The notes below the pieces were generated by a model that ran no database searches, was not told where the DNA came from, and saw only the letters and a program-made list of their open reading frames with translations. Shown piece after piece: positions 23,706 through 36,359 of a stretch of DNA of 64,000 bases (within the stretch, counting starts at the first letter, position 1; each line of letters starts with the position of its first letter). The DNA comes from Dryococelus australis. Lineage: Eukaryota > Arthropoda > Insecta > Phasmatodea > Phasmatidae. The stretch lies in contig CM056994.1 of the NCBI GenBank assembly GCA_029891345.1, forward strand, positions 55,521,251 to 55,585,250, written 5' to 3'. The translations under genes and the position numbers were made by a program.

Positions 23706-24688
23706 TCGTTACTTCTCCATTCAGCCATTTTTTTATCCTTTGTAATATTTGCTGCTGTTGCTGTGTATGGTGTAGAATTTGCATTTAAATTTTCGTCCCA
23801 CGTAAGGGTGTCAATATGTAGCGTATGCTGTTAAGAAAACACACAAGGCCTCCTCGTTTGGATAGCCAATATGTAATATAATGCTGTTGTAATGCTTATA
23901 TATCGTAAGAATGCAAATATCTACTGCCACCACGTTGTGTTATTGTAATGCTCACACACACATATATATATATATATTTATTTATTTCTCACTCTGATGG
24001 ACACTGTAGTTCACATACGCAACAATGGGACAACACATATAACACTTGAGTGACCAGGCTGCACAACTGACTTGCAATAAATCAGCGGGAAAGGATGTGA
24101 TCTTACCTAGGCTGCCTCTGTACAATTGCCCGGTGCAGTCCTGGGCCGGTAGGGGAACAATCTTATTACCATTATCACCCTCTAGAAACCAGCATTTGGC
24201 GCGTACGCCGTTTGTGTACGTACGTCAAAATAAGGCAGACAATAGAAAACTCTAGTAAACACATACGTTAGGCACTGGGTAACTTGACACTACAGTAGAG
24301 AAAACGACAAAACAGATACGCCCTCTAGATATATTTCATTTTTTATTTCTTTCTTCATTGTAATTGTTTAGTATAAGAAATAATTAAAAAACCTCATGGA
24401 AAAATGAGAAAAGCTGTAAAGACACAACAATATCCTAACAACGCTAAAAGTGGTCATGCCTAGCCTACTTGACCCCCTTGTCGGTTGCGTAACATAGCTT
24501 GCCAGTGTCTGAATATACTTGTTTCAAAAAGAAATTAATTAAACTGTTCTCTGTAGTAAATATTACTTTACAACAAATTGTGCTCTGGTAGAAACTACTC
24601 TATCACAGGTTTTGCAGTGGGCGTATATGTGCTGGAAACTTACGTACTTGTAAAAGTCAAAATGGCGTCGCTTGCGTACTGACGCTAA

Positions 24689-25254
24689 AGGCCCGGCTAC
24701 AATCACCATAAGAATTAACAATAAAAAAATCAAACCCACACTTGTATATGGTATCAGCTACAACACAACATAACGGTGTAAGGTGGCGGCCTGCTCGCGG
24801 TAGCGCCGTAAAGCGGATTAAATATTTTCAATTCTCTTACGTCGAGTTCTGCGCCGGCCAATCACGAGACAACATTTCCAAACACGAGAGTCAGTGCAGT
24901 GCAAACTTGTAACAAGAACATAGATATTAAATTAACTTTGCGGTACAGTTCAGATTTCCGTTTATTTAAATAGTCAACGCAATTATTAACATGTATATCA
25001 CATCCCGAAACACGATTCCTGCAAAACTTTTTCCATCGCAAGTAGATAAACAAAAATAAATATCAGGTTAGCCAACATGCTGTTTGTAAATATCCGCGAT
25101 ACATGTACAGGCTGTCTTTTTTTTTTTGTGCTCGTTTTTCATTAGCTGCGTAACCGTTTTCTTACGGTGGTTGTAGCCAGTACATTTTCATACTCGCACG
25201 GTAACGCCACTGTTATTTTATCACGGGAACTCTACGGTGATTGTAGTCTAGGCT
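24689..25254. mobile_element. TAA-flanked TIR element (PIF/Harbinger-like)
   Basis: The left end AGGCCCGGCTACAATCACCA and the right end read inverted, AGCCTAGACTACAATCACCG, form the inverted repeat. TAA flanks both sides (24686-24688, 25255-25257). It is 566 bp and non-coding. The 3-bp TWA duplication points to PIF/Harbinger, but the terminal sequence alone does not prove it. Confidence 0.65.
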
Positions 25255-25257
25255 TAA

Positions 25258-26110
25258 CGGGCATCGAGCTGATTCAAACGGTAATTATGCCCAGATGAAA
25301 ATGTCAGATCTTTTGTAGGACTTATCTTTTAATCACCAAGCGGATTGAAGGTATGATGCTCTTGCAGGATTTGGCGTAGCAGGATTAAGGTGGAGATACG
25401 TGGAGCTCCGCTCTACACGTACGTAGACGGCGTGTTTAAACTATCTAGCTCCTGACCACTTCACCTCGCGAATGGGCGACTATTGATACAATTTCCATTG
25501 CTGGTTACAAGCTTACTTAAAAGTTGGTTCAGGGACACGTCTACACGCCCTAAAACTAATTTAAAGTCCTACCTCTCCGTCCACTTCTGACGGGAGATTC
25601 TGCCCTACGTCTGACGTCGTTGGATGCTGCTGGCGAAGAGAACGTTAAGATCTGCCGGCTGGCTGTAGTGTACGGGGGCCTATGGAACCAGCCAATCAAC
25701 AATCAGGATTTAAACCTGCTGGCCAATGGGGATCAAAACTACTCAAACCACACACATGAACCACTTCTAACGACCTAAATGAAGAAAAACTAAAGAATAC
25801 GTGATCTCGGAACTAAGATATAATACAATAATAAGTAGAAACACTTACAGAATTGAGATCACCCCAAAAATAAATATTAAATATATAAAAATTCACATAC
25901 AATAAAAAATGAACTAGCCTATCCAAATTACACATAAATATTATTGTCACCATACATCTAAGTTTTAAAAATCCTATATGTTAAAAAAAATTAACAAAAA
26001 TTAATTAAATTTACATCAAAGGCAAGGCCACGCCATATCGTCCCTGCGTAGGCTAATTATCTACTGGGCCAGCCAGAATTAGTGAAGAGATTTGGGCGGC
26101 TCTTAACAGC
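25258..26110. other. No feature recognised
   Basis: The first half is less AT-rich (25400-25720) but shows no repeat family, splice-supported frame or RNA gene. Confidence 0.4.
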
Positions 26111-26275
26111 GAGGTCTCGAGAGCCGATGAGGGTGACACGTGAATATGGAGCGGCGCCGGAATGAAGGGGCGGGGGAAACGAGAAATCCCCGAGAAAACC
26201 CGCCGACCAACGGCATCGTCCGGCACGATTCCCACTTGGCGAAAATTCCGTGACCCGGCCGGGGACCCAGCCAGA
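26111..26275 (+). repeat. CCCCGAGAAAACCC dispersed repeat, copy 2
   Basis: The order of conserved blocks is the same as at 19731-19920: GCCGATGAGGGTGACACG, GGGGCGGGGGAAACGAGAAA, CCCCGAGAAAACCCGCCGAC, GGCATCGTCCGGC. The 3' segment differs. Two minus-strand frames here (60 and 77 codons) read through the repeat and are not genes. Confidence 0.65.
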
Positions 26276-26714
26276 ATTAGGTCGCTCCAAAAATTAAACT
26301 ATACGATTTGTGTGAAGATAACTCAGAGACGTTAAAGGTCGAAACCATGGAAGCACGAAAGCGTCCTGAAACAACTGCTATTACAAAATATTTTTGTAAA
26401 AATTAGGTGTCCCCGCTAAAATACACCCAATGGAAACTCGAGGAAGAATGAGATGAGCAGTCAGAATCACTTAAAAGTTCTCGTTATAATGTGGCTGCAG
26501 AATAAACTCCAAGATGTATGGTAGTTTGACTTCTGCAACTTGCCGACAACATGACTGGTATGTCCGAAGAACTTAAACCGATAGTATAGGCTGAATTATT
26601 GAGACACCCATCTCCAGACAGCGATAGCACAGTGTGATGCCATGTCTTTGTCAGCAGCCAAAGAAATTACGAATTACGGTTTAGTAAGTGCAAATCAGTG
26701 AATTTTAGCGTGTT

Positions 26715-27120
26715 ATAAGCTGTTCATGGTAAAATGAGCACTTTTGAATGCCATGCTCGAGATCTACTTGTATCTACGCTGTGTATTATTCCACCATATG
26801 TAAAATTAACATCATTTGTAATGGCTTGGTCACTTTATTTCTGTGTCGGTCAAATAAAGTCGCGAAATTATTAGAGAAGTAAATATAATTCAGTTTCGCT
26901 TATTCTTACATTCAAACAGAACGCCAAAGAAATTATTTCTGTATTCACAAATGCTGACATAACTGTTTAAATTCTATGTTATGGCATGGAACTATTTTCG
27001 TTCCGTCGTTACCAACTTTACTTGGCGTAGGCCGATCAGCGTGTCCGTTAAACTACACGCAGGAAGATACATTTTTCAAAGGTTCATTTCCAAAGTGCTC
27101 AATTTACCATGAACCACCTA
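26715..27120 (-). mobile_element. Family B MITE-like element, copy 6
   Basis: It starts AAGCTGTTCATGGTAAAATG and ends GCTCAATTTACCATGAACCA. The minus-strand B interior is present but diverged. Confidence 0.7.
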
Positions 27121-29032
27121 TACCAAATGTTAAGTGCAAGAGAAGGCATTCGAGATTGAATTTCGCCAACGAAAATAAAGAGGAAATAAATAAACAAACG
27201 CGAATTTTGCGGGTCTCTTAACTCTGACTATGGCATATCAGCTGTCTAAATTACTGCCGCTGCAAGAAACCTTGCAACCCTAGGGCACGTTCATAATAGA
27301 CCAATTACCACCTTCCACCTACCATTAATCAATTATACCCAGATCCGACGTTTACTACTCCAGCCCGGAGGGGAAGCCCAGCATACTGCTTACGGCTAGC
27401 GAAGCCCACCATCACAATACAGTATCGAATTTCGGGAAAATATTCCCGCACAAGCTAGATTTCAATACCATACGGGCGCACCAGCTGTTTTATTTTGCTT
27501 ATTGCTAGAGCTAGTGTTTTTTTCGCGAAAAAATGTTGTGTACAGGGTAGACTTCAATACTATAAGCACTCAACAGCAGTCTATTGCCCTTGATTGCTGT
27601 CTGCTTGAGAAGGCGTTTTCATATCTGACCTGGCCGCTCAATATTCGACAACATCGGCACGGCTCCTACGTGATTCGTGTGCAGACGGTTAACCCGTATA
27701 AAAAAGTAATTCAGCCAATTAAAATACTACAGTGTTTTGAAATATAGCTTGAGTAGAAATCTTTTCGCAAAATTCCACTACTACCCCTACTTATCGCCGG
27801 CGTGTTTCTGTCTGAAGACATTTTCCTACTTGACTGGCCAATCAGAATTATGTAACTTTAATACTGCACGTCTGTGATTTGCGCGCAGACACCTGAGACA
27901 CGTAACACGAAAATCATGCAATCACGAAAGTGCATCTGAGCTAAAATGTTGTGAAATACAACTTGTGAAGTTTTATCGCGAAAAATCCGGTGTCCCTAGA
28001 TATGAAGCATCAAGGGGCGACACACCTATATGCCCTGCCAAAGTCATAATTTTCTCAAACAGTCGCGTCGCCAGCGCCGAAAATAAAAATGGAAATGTGT
28101 GCATGATTGCAAATCCTAAACTTTGGAACAGCCAAATTCATAAAAATAATAATTTAACTCGAAATAGATAAAAAAAATTTATACAATGACAATTTGGTGC
28201 CTTCACGCGATCGCTGTTCACTTGCTGCTCGATTTCACTTTCTGTTCTGTGCTGTGTCTACCGTTACGTTAACAGGGACCGTTGGTTTTACAAAGTTTTG
28301 TGATGTGAATGTAAAAAATACTAAAGCGTTCGAGATATAAACAGGCGTCGGCAGTCTTTAATGAGATTGTAAAAGTATTGGAAGTCAATCCCAAAAATAA
28401 TGTATGCCAGTTTTTCATGAGATGAAGAGTCGGAAAATTTTTTTAATAAAAGCAAAGTTACCCACGCCCCTTGATTTGTTGTGTTCGTGTTCTTTCGTAT
28501 ACACGATCTGTTGACAGGACAGTCAATACCTGAATTTTCAGCTATTCATTATATTAATATTGCTTTGGCTAATGTTTTTATGTTGTCAATAAAAGCGTGG
28601 CACAATTTTCAGATTCAAATTAAGAGCTCACTGCAGAACATGATAGTGTCGCCGAGTGAAAGGATAACTTGGAGAGTTTTGCATTTTAGGGGTGGCTCCA
28701 CTGCCTTTCACAGTAGCTATCGCTTTCACACATAAAAATTTTTTTGTGTCCTTTTAAAATGAAAACCTTGCTACACGAGAGCGTGTAGGAGTAAAGCACT
28801 AAGATGTTGTCTTTTCAATCTTTTTTTTTTTTTCTAAAAATCTAAATTTACGTGCAATTTTCAATGTTCAAAAAATTTCACAAAAAAAACTTTTTTTTAT
28901 AAATGTGACGAGGCAAAGATGGCTTGCAGTGTTTTTGTTTGAAAGCTATATTCTGAATAGTGGCCGGACCAAGCCGAAAAACATTTGAAGGGTGTGATAT
29001 AACCACGCGTTTTTAGTGAAATAGTCGTTGAA
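27121..29032. other. No gene recognised; weak internal similarity
   Basis: Nearly 2 kb. The stretches near 27430-27490 and 27530-27600 share order and wording (TTTCGSGAAAA, AGAYTTCAATAC), suggesting an old duplicated repeat. Frames of 68-84 codons lack motifs. Confidence 0.35.
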
Positions 29033-29300
29033 CGAATACGCGTATCTGGGTAAATAAACGATCTACAAATACGACTTTTTGTCAGAAAAGATTTAAAAAC
29101 TATTATCTATGCCCCTATTTTTTTTTTTACTTTTGACATATTAAGTGTGTTCTTGGAGAACAAAATTCATGAGAATGGTCAAATATCACAATTTTAAAGC
29201 CTGCCTATGCAATTTCCTTAAGCGACAAGAGGAAAGTACAAAGATACGAGCGTAATTTAATCTGTGGGCTTTCATCGCGGGTAATAAAACCCTACTGTTA
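29033..29300 (+). repeat. Family A, copy 2, left part
   Basis: It matches 2570-2847 from GAATACGCGTATCTGGGTAA to TAAAACCCTACTGTTA. It stops exactly at the start of an inserted TIR element and resumes at 30643. Confidence 0.75.
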
Positions 29301-30642
29301 TTGTCCATTTCATGTACGTGGGTTAAATTTTGACAGTTCTAGAAAAGTAGCTCAGCCACGATGTATCCTTCCACCGCAGCTGTTTTGTCACTGAAGAAAA
29401 AGACATTTATAAACAAATGTTTTGAGTCCGAAGCAAACTTGCATTTTCCTCCCTCGTGTTCCCTGTCATGGCGGGCATTGATGGCTAATTTCCGTCCAGT
29501 AATTAATGTAGGATATTATAACTAGGCTGGCATTCCACCCTGTTTTATTTTTTAATTACAGAGTTAAATTTGTTGGGGTTCTGTTATTTTTTTTACGAGG
29601 GGAAAAAGGAAACAGTGCGGGGGCATTTAGTTTAATCGTATTTCGTGTGACGGTATTATTTTGATGTTCTTACGAGTGTGTGGCATTTTGAGTTGCATAT
29701 TTTTTTCGATGGAGCAGTGGAAAACTTTTCTTGTATGGAAATAACATTTAAATGATGTAACTTCGGAAGTTTTAAAGTTAATGAAAAATCAAAACGCGAT
29801 ACATGGGTCGCTGTTCGTAACTCTACAGATGCAGCAATACCTATTGACCGAAGCTAACCTTACACTATTTATATTACCGGTTTACAAATACATTTACAAA
29901 ACACGCAAATTTATTGTTTGTAAAATTTGCAATCTCTCGAACACGTGTTTTTCTATGGCAATCCTCGCGAGTTTACTTCACTAAAACCACGTTTCTTCGT
30001 CACTAGCATTATATAATTGATTTGTACAATCATTCAGTAAACTCGACACTGCGTACATTTCATGATACAAACTTAATCTTATATACGTAAATTATATTCG
30101 CGTCACTTCATTGTGGAAGGCGGTACGGAAAATGGCGGAACGAGTAGTTTTATCGAAGCGGTAAGCACATGCTGATTAATATTACATTTCACTCAAGAAA
30201 ACGCACTACAACGGTACCTACAACCAACTAAAATAATTAACTACTGATTAAATATCCCGACAACACCAGTAAGAGAGCACACGCCCGACGGCCTTCACCG
30301 GGCTGGGAACTGGAAACATAAACATGGCTAGCCATTGGCTGGAAACGTTTACTGTTCGTACGTGTCGACATACTCTGTACCCAAGAAAATTTAATATTGG
30401 CTTAAAAACATAATTTAAACCATAAGTATTGTAGGTATAATTAAGATTATAAATTACAACTTTTAGCTCTGAGTACTATTTCCTTTTAAAGCCTTCGTCA
30501 GAATAGCCAACTTAACAAAACGGATCCTGCAGCAGTTCATCAGCTGATACAATACTTTACGAACGAGAGCAATTACTGTTTACATAATGTAGGTTGGTCA
30601 CATTGTTTGTCAGATTTTACCCCACTTATATGAAATGGACTA
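29301..30642. mobile_element. 1342 bp TA-flanked TIR element inside family A
   Basis: The left end TTGTCCATTTCATGTACGTG and the right end read inverted, TAGTCCATTTCATATAAGTG, continue inward as GGTTAAATTTTGACA / GGGTAAAATCTGACA. This is an inverted repeat of about 34 bp. The uninterrupted family A copies read across the site (CTGTTACAGATCT), while here TA is present on both sides, so TA was duplicated. TA targets are typical of Tc1/mariner-type insertions. The longest internal frame (68 codons at 29781-29984) has no recognisable transposase motif, so it is non-autonomous or decayed. Confidence 0.75.
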
Positions 30643-30795
30643 TAAAGATCTAATTAACACAGTACAGCGTCACGACGGAAACACTGCACGCCATGCGCGT
30701 AGGAGCGATGAGGCACTAGGCGTGCGTGTTAGTGTCGTCCGTATCGCTCCCTCACTTCCTGACCTTGGACGCGGGGTTCCCACGGGGGTCCATCC
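30643..30795 (+). repeat. Family A, copy 2, right part
   Basis: It resumes family A after the insertion: ACGACGGAAACACTGCACGC, then the GC-rich module (GCGCGTAGGAGCGATGAGGC ... CGTATCGCTCCCTCACTTCC), and ends at CCCACGGGGGTCC. Confidence 0.75.
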
Positions 30796-31052
30796 CACTC
30801 TTAACATGTAAATAAAGACATATCTAACGTTTCACAAGGCCGGTTCCCTCGCCAGCTCCGCACTAGGCAGTCGCGTTGATTATTCTATGGTGAAGCATCA
30901 CTAACACGTGCCCATTCGGATCTGGGCTTCACATACTCTCGGTACGAAGCCATTCTTCAGCGGTACGTGGAAACAATATTATTCAAATACATCACTAAGA
31001 GCATATAGCTGGTTTGTCGAGGAAAACCTTGCATGACTGTTTACTGCAATCG

Positions 31053-31493
31053 TATAGTCCATTGACGGTTTATTCACACTTTTTTAATCTAACTTAGCTT
31101 TGGTTGTTTACTATATATGTCATTTATCACAAGCGTTTTATACAGCTGTTAACATAAAAGGATATTATATTTCATTAAATTGAAGTTTTACCAATATTAA
31201 TTTGCAAATTACAATATTTAACTCATAATAAATATCAATAAAAACCGTGAGAAAACATGTGTGTTGGTATCGCTTAAAATAAATATTTCTCAGACAAAAT
31301 ATTATAGCTGAATGCGCATGAATTGGGTGCGTTGTCAAAAATATTATAGCTGAATGCGCATGAATTGGGTGCGTTGTCCTTTGGTGTAACTTTTTTGGCT
31401 TTAAGCTTAGTTTGCAGGAGGCGGAGGAATATCATGGAAGTATAACTTAGACAGGGCTTCAGAAAAGTGTGAAATAACTCTGAATAGAATATA
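31053..31493 (+). mobile_element. Family C MITE-like element, copy d, with internal tandem duplication
   Basis: The left end TATAGTCCATTGACGGTTTA and the right end AAATAACTCTGAATAGAATA are decayed inverses. Inside, a unit of about 41 bp containing TAGCTGAATGCGCATGAATT is present twice in direct order (31298-31378), a local duplication not seen in the other C copies. Confidence 0.7.
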
Positions 31494-31747
31494 ATAAAGC
31501 AGCAATCGTAAGCAACTGGTGTTTCCGCTTTTCTGTTCCACTGCTCCACGCACCTACTACATGTCGAGTTGGGACAACAGTTCTATTTAAGAAACCGCCA
31601 TGTTGCTTCCAACTACTACGGACAAGTTTCGTAACTGTCTGTCTGGCTGTCGGCCAGTGGAGTGGCGAGTGAATTGTTTCTCTTAGCTTGTCCTTTACAA
31701 CCTATCGCGTTCATAGTTCTGAAATACAAGTGAAAAAATATCAAGAG

Positions 31748-31779
<32 letters not shown>

Positions 31780-32692
31780 CAAATTTAAAATTACCTCAGC
31801 CCCAGCAATACTTACGCCTAAGCTTCGAAAGTTTTAAAATTTAACCTGCAAATAGTTTTGTCACAGCAGCAAAGTTATTTCCTAATTACTGCAGAACATT
31901 TTTTTTTAATTATTTGCAAAAAAAATCTACTTGTTAATATGTAACAAAAGTTGGTTTTCCTCGATTACATAGAGTATGCGTTTTTGTAACGAGTAAAATC
32001 AATTTTGCAGTTAAGAAAAAATAACAATATCAGCAAAAAAAAAAAACATTTCAAAGGCTCTAATTTAACAAAGTAGTTTGAAATGGACACAAAACTTTGT
32101 TTTCAGTTTAGCGTTTCAAGCATGTACACTTTATAGCATGTTCAGGCATTGCTCTTTATCCAGCAGCCAACAGATTGCTACCTAACACACGAAACATAAT
32201 AATATGCATGACTATCGACTATATTTTGTGGCGGTCCTGACTTGCGAGATAATAATGTTCACTCTGAGCGCGGCCATGCTTACCCAATCCAAAGGTTGAC
32301 CGGCAAATGGTTGCATAATGTACTGGTGGTTGATCTTTGTTGTGCCTGTTTCACACGTCAGCCACCTGAACAGTGTTCTGCAGCTGACGTTACGCTATGT
32401 GTGTGATACGTGCTTGTGTCTTGCTCGTGATTGGTCGCAATGCTCAGAGTTTTCCACGGCTCCACGGCATGGCTCTAGGTACCTTCGGCGTGCACCGAGA
32501 GTGTACACTATGTCGGCTGCACCAGTGTGCCTTGCCACAGTTAACTAGCCGCCGCTGACGGATCACCAGTAAAACTGCAATGCACGTTCCCTGCATACTA
32601 AGTAGGAACACATAGAGTACTGACGAATACAGAGGTGAGAAAGCCGCTTGCACCCCTAACTCCAACCGTGCAAGCCAGCAACATCTCGGAAC
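31494..32692. other. No gene; poly(T) run
   Basis: Contains a 30-nt T run at about 31750-31780 and further A/T runs. Frames near 32318-32695 on both strands are overlapping and unsupported. Confidence 0.4.
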
Positions 32693-33330
32693 CATAAACT
32701 AAAGACGAGGTATACCGATCTCGCTGGCTGCGCACAACCAATCTCCGTGTCCCAACATTGAACTGCTTTCCTGCCAACACGACTAGCGAGAACAGCGTGG
32801 ACTGGATTTGAGGTTAGACCACTTTTTGGTAAAAAAAAGTGCTTTGAGATGTTTGTATACATTCTCTAACCAATTTGTAGTGCAGTTTGATTAGATTCAA
32901 ATTGGCGCAACTATTTTATTAGTATAAAAGTGCTTGTCTATTGAAATCTTAATGTTAATAATATTATAAATGCAAACGTTTGTATGTTTGTTTGTTTGTT
33001 ACTCAATTACGTCATAACGGCACGACGGATTTGGATGAGATGTGGTATACAGTGGTAGATTATATTCTGGATAAGCACATAGGGTACTTTTCATCCCGGA
33101 AAAACGAACAGTTTTTTAGGGAATATATAAAACATGCCACCAACCATTTGAGTAAACGCTGTTTGGTGGTCTGTTTTTTATAGTTTGCACGCATGTGGAG
33201 CCCCGGGTAACAGTTAGTTAAGATGTAAATAAACACGTTCATCACTGTTGACCACGTGACTTTGAGAGTCGTGTTCCTTTGGGGTATGTCAATGTTGGAT
33301 ACATGCGGTCTAGCTCATATTTAGTCTATG
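32693..33330 (+). mobile_element. Family I inverted-repeat element, copy 2, carrying a Helentron
   Basis: It begins CATAAACTAAAGACGAGGTA and ends ATATTTAGTCTATG, whose inverse is CATAGACTAAATAT. The interior matches 3313-3671 (CGATCTCGCTGGCTGCGCAC, CACGTTCATCACTGTTGACC), except that 272 bp at 32947-33218 are absent from the other copy. That extra segment is a Helentron-like insertion. Confidence 0.7.
32947..33218 (+). mobile_element. Helentron-like element inserted in family I
   Basis: The 5' end is TC, followed by TTAATGTTAATAATATTATA and AATGCAAACGTTTGTATG, a widespread insect Helentron 5' motif. The middle carries GACGGATTTGGATGAGAT. The 3' end is CGGGTAACAGTTAGT, a slightly decayed form of the usual CAGCTAGT terminus. 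Comparison with the empty site in the copy at 3313-3671 places the insertion between A and T, as expected for rolling-circle elements. The 67-codon frame within is not a gene. Confidence 0.75.
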
Positions 33331-34074
33331 GTTGGAACGCTGGTAACCTACTCGCAGCCGGCAGCCCAGCCAATACGCAGCATCCAGTAGCAAGTTTGAC
33401 ACAAGGCCAGTTCCCAGAGCATCGCGCAACCAAACAGAGCGTTAGGACGTCCCCATTCCGTATCTATGTACTTATCTACTCTGTGGCAGGGACCTGTGAA
33501 ACTTGCCTTACTAACCAGCAGTTGACTAAACTCCTGGGCAAGCTCCTGTACGCACATTTGACTCCTGTCATTGGCACAGTTGGCGTGGCGCGACCTCAAG
33601 GACTGTTTCAACTAATAACGGCACTCGAGCATCAGAGTGACATCTCCTGCAACGCGGCCGCGGAGGTGAATGATAGCGTATGCAGTCCTTCGGCAAATGA
33701 AATCACGTAAATGCTCAGGCGTGTGTGGAGCAGTGATGGTTTATCTTGCACCAAAATAATAACCCCGATTTTTTTCAGGACTCCGTGTAGTGATCCGCAT
33801 CCCACATATAGAGCGTATTTGGCGCGGAGGTAATTAGGTCCCACTCTACCTCGAAATTCAACTATTTTTAACACGTAGAATTACGGTACGTTTTAAAAAA
33901 GTGGCCGCGTTATTTCTGTAGACACGGTGAAGGTAGAAGTGATACCCTGAAGGAGGTGAGAGAACACGAGGACAGACGTAAACACACGATGACAGAAATG
34001 TGTTGAGGAGAGGGGCGCCTGCGAGCTAAATATATCTACGTGGTCGAGCGCACGTGGTCTGGTGCGGCATGGTC

Positions 34075-34075
<1 letters not shown>

Positions 34076-34132
<57 letters not shown>

Positions 34133-34139
34133 AGAGAGT
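34076..34139. repeat. (GA)n microsatellite
   Basis: A GA tract of about 64 bp. It generates the 118-codon and 90-codon frames that cross it. Confidence 0.95.
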
Positions 34140-34502
34140 GTGTGTTGTGTGTGTTTCGAGCCCACCCGCTACTCCAGCCGCTCGCATTATTTACGTTTAT
34201 TTACGCCTTGGTCTAACCACAGAAGAGCCAAGTGTACAGAGGCGGAACTACGGCGAGTATCCTGAACTCATCATCTCACGTGTCAGTAAAATCACCTCAC
34301 TCGTTGGCAACATGGCAGAACGTCATCCAACAACCGCTGCCAAGACAAAGTCTTGCCAGACACTGGCTGTTAAATCAAGGGAAGTTACCTCAGCGTGCTG
34401 CAGCCAATGAGCCAAGTGCCTCCCGCCAGGGAAAAACCCAGCCACTGAGCCGCTGAGTACGCTTGCATCAAACGACACCACTACGTAAGCTTTAATGAGC
34501 TA

Positions 34503-34918
34503 TAGATGGTTCAAGGTAAAATTAGCACTTTTGAAAGCCCTGCTTAAGATCTACTTCCATGCACGTTGTTTATTCTCCCGCCTTTTGTAAAATTAACATT
34601 GCGATGGGTCTCATCACTTTATTCATGCGTCGGTCAAATGAATGTGTGAAACTATTAGAAGAGTAAATATTTTACAAATCAGCTTATTTTTACACTAGAC
34701 GCTTTGAAAAAACAGAAAGCTAAAATAATTTAAGTTATTACAAATGGTTACCTAACACTATTTATTCCATGTTAAGATATGTAACTACTTTCTCTCCGTC
34801 GTTACCAACTTCACTGGGCGCATGTCACTGAGTGCGTCCGTTAAAATATATTCAGGCAGGGACAGTAAATTTTCTACGGTTGATTTCAAAAGTACTCACT
34901 GTATCGTGAACAACCTTT
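34503..34918 (-). mobile_element. Family B MITE-like element, copy 5
   Basis: It starts near AGATGGTTCAAGGTAAAATT and ends CACTGTATCGTGAACAACC. The interior is minus-strand B (AAATGGTTACCTAACACTAT, ACTGGGCGCATGTCACTGAG). Confidence 0.75.
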
Positions 34919-35048
34919 ACTATTGTATATCTTTTTTATTATGTAACGTGTACACACGGTAAGAAAGCATATCTAGAGGCGACAAGGTGTTGCGAATCCT
35001 TTGACACATGCGTACTCGCTCGCTCATTGGCTGCACAAGGCTCTGATG

Positions 35049-35476
35049 TAGTTCATTCATAGTTTCCTCACACTTTTTTAATCAAACCTTTGAAAAATCA
35101 CCCCATGTATGAAAAGTTTCGTTGTTTCCTAAATATGTCACGTGTCACAAGCATTTTATACTTCGGTTAACATAAATGTATCGTATTTTTGGTAATATAA
35201 CACTTTCACTTATATTTTATCTATACATTATAATATTTCATTTTCAATTAATATTAATTAAAACAGAGAGAAAAAAGGGTATTTGATAATGTGTAGTAAG
35301 AAATAGTTCTTATGCAGAATAGTATTACAATGAGTGCGCACAAACGTTGGTGCGTTGTCGCTTTGATGTATTTTTCAATACACGGTTAAGCTTTGTTTGC
35401 ATGGGGCGGTGGAATATTCTGGAAGGGGAACTTCAGCAGGTCTTAAGAAAAGTTGGAAGTGACCGAGAGTGGACTA
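35049..35476 (+). mobile_element. Family C MITE-like element, copy e
   Basis: It starts TAGTTCATTCATAGTTTCCT and ends GAAGTGACCGAGAGTGGACTA. It shares CACTTTTTTAATCAAACCTT and TTTGCATGGGGCGGTGGAAT with copies a, c and d. Confidence 0.7.
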
Positions 35477-36230
35477 AATGCGACAATGGGGCAGCCTTTA
35501 CGGGCGAATCAAATGCGTTCGCGCTGATAAAACTACTACCTAAATAATTCCCACAATTCACGAAAAATAACATACGTTGTAGTACCTCAGTGCAATAACC
35601 CAACATTATTGTATAGACTATTTTTGTTACGCTAGAGTCTCCAACCGACAAACCTTTAAATCATTTCCGATTGTAACAAAAAAGACTTTACGATTTTAAA
35701 CAGTTATCAATTTGACAACTCCGTCCGTGTGCTTACTTTAGATTCTTCTTAAGTACTTATAAACTTTTCAGTTAATTCATCCTTGCACTGTTACATATTT
35801 ACGTCGTCATATTCACTTACATTTTCAGGTCTACCACAAAACATAGGTACAACATTTTCTCAACAGGTTTACTCGTTTCAACGTTAAGCCTCCCACATAA
35901 AAACAGACGAGCACAGAAACAAAACTAAACCCTAATTTTCCATACAGAAATTAAGCTTTCCGTTTAAGTAGCAAGCGAACTCCACGGTTATTTTGAAAAA
36001 ATTATTACCAGTGAAAGGGTTTTCAATGTGTTTTCAAACGAAAATAACTTACACTGCAGATGAAAAAATAAAAGCATATTTACATTTTGATACACGTATT
36101 AAAAGTATATTTATGAATAAATCCAAAACTTGTGCGAAGGACCCTACACTGAACTCAGCTATAACTTTACCACGAACAACACTGTAGTCACTGCTTGAAG
36201 ACCCCTACTTACATGTAGCAAGACGAAAAG
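35477..36230. other. AT-rich DNA, no feature recognised
   Basis: No repeat family and no supported frame; the longest, 64 codons at 35993-36187, has no motif. Confidence 0.4.
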
Positions 36231-36234
36231 TCAG

Positions 36235-36350
36235 TTAGTGTTTTGCGCGTAGAGGCGATGAAGCCACTTGATATGCGTGCTACTATAGCCCTTACCGCTT
36301 CCTTCCTTCTGCACCAAACAGAACATAACTACGAGTAGGCGGCACCTTAA
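36235..36350 (+). repeat. GC-rich dispersed module
   Basis: Ordered landmarks TTTTGCGCGTAGAGGCGATG, CACTTGATATGCGTGC, TAGCCCTTACCGCTTCC and ACTACGAGTAGGCGGCACC. This is a clear copy of the recurring module. Confidence 0.6.
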
Positions 36351-36359
36351 TGGACACAA

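Noticed and set aside
33279..33710. 143-codon plus-strand open frame
   Set aside because: It begins inside the right end of a family I element and has no recognisable domain; an antisense 87-codon frame covers the same bases.
34054..34410. 118-codon frame rich in Arg-Glu
   Set aside because: It is produced by the (GA)n tract at 34076-34139.
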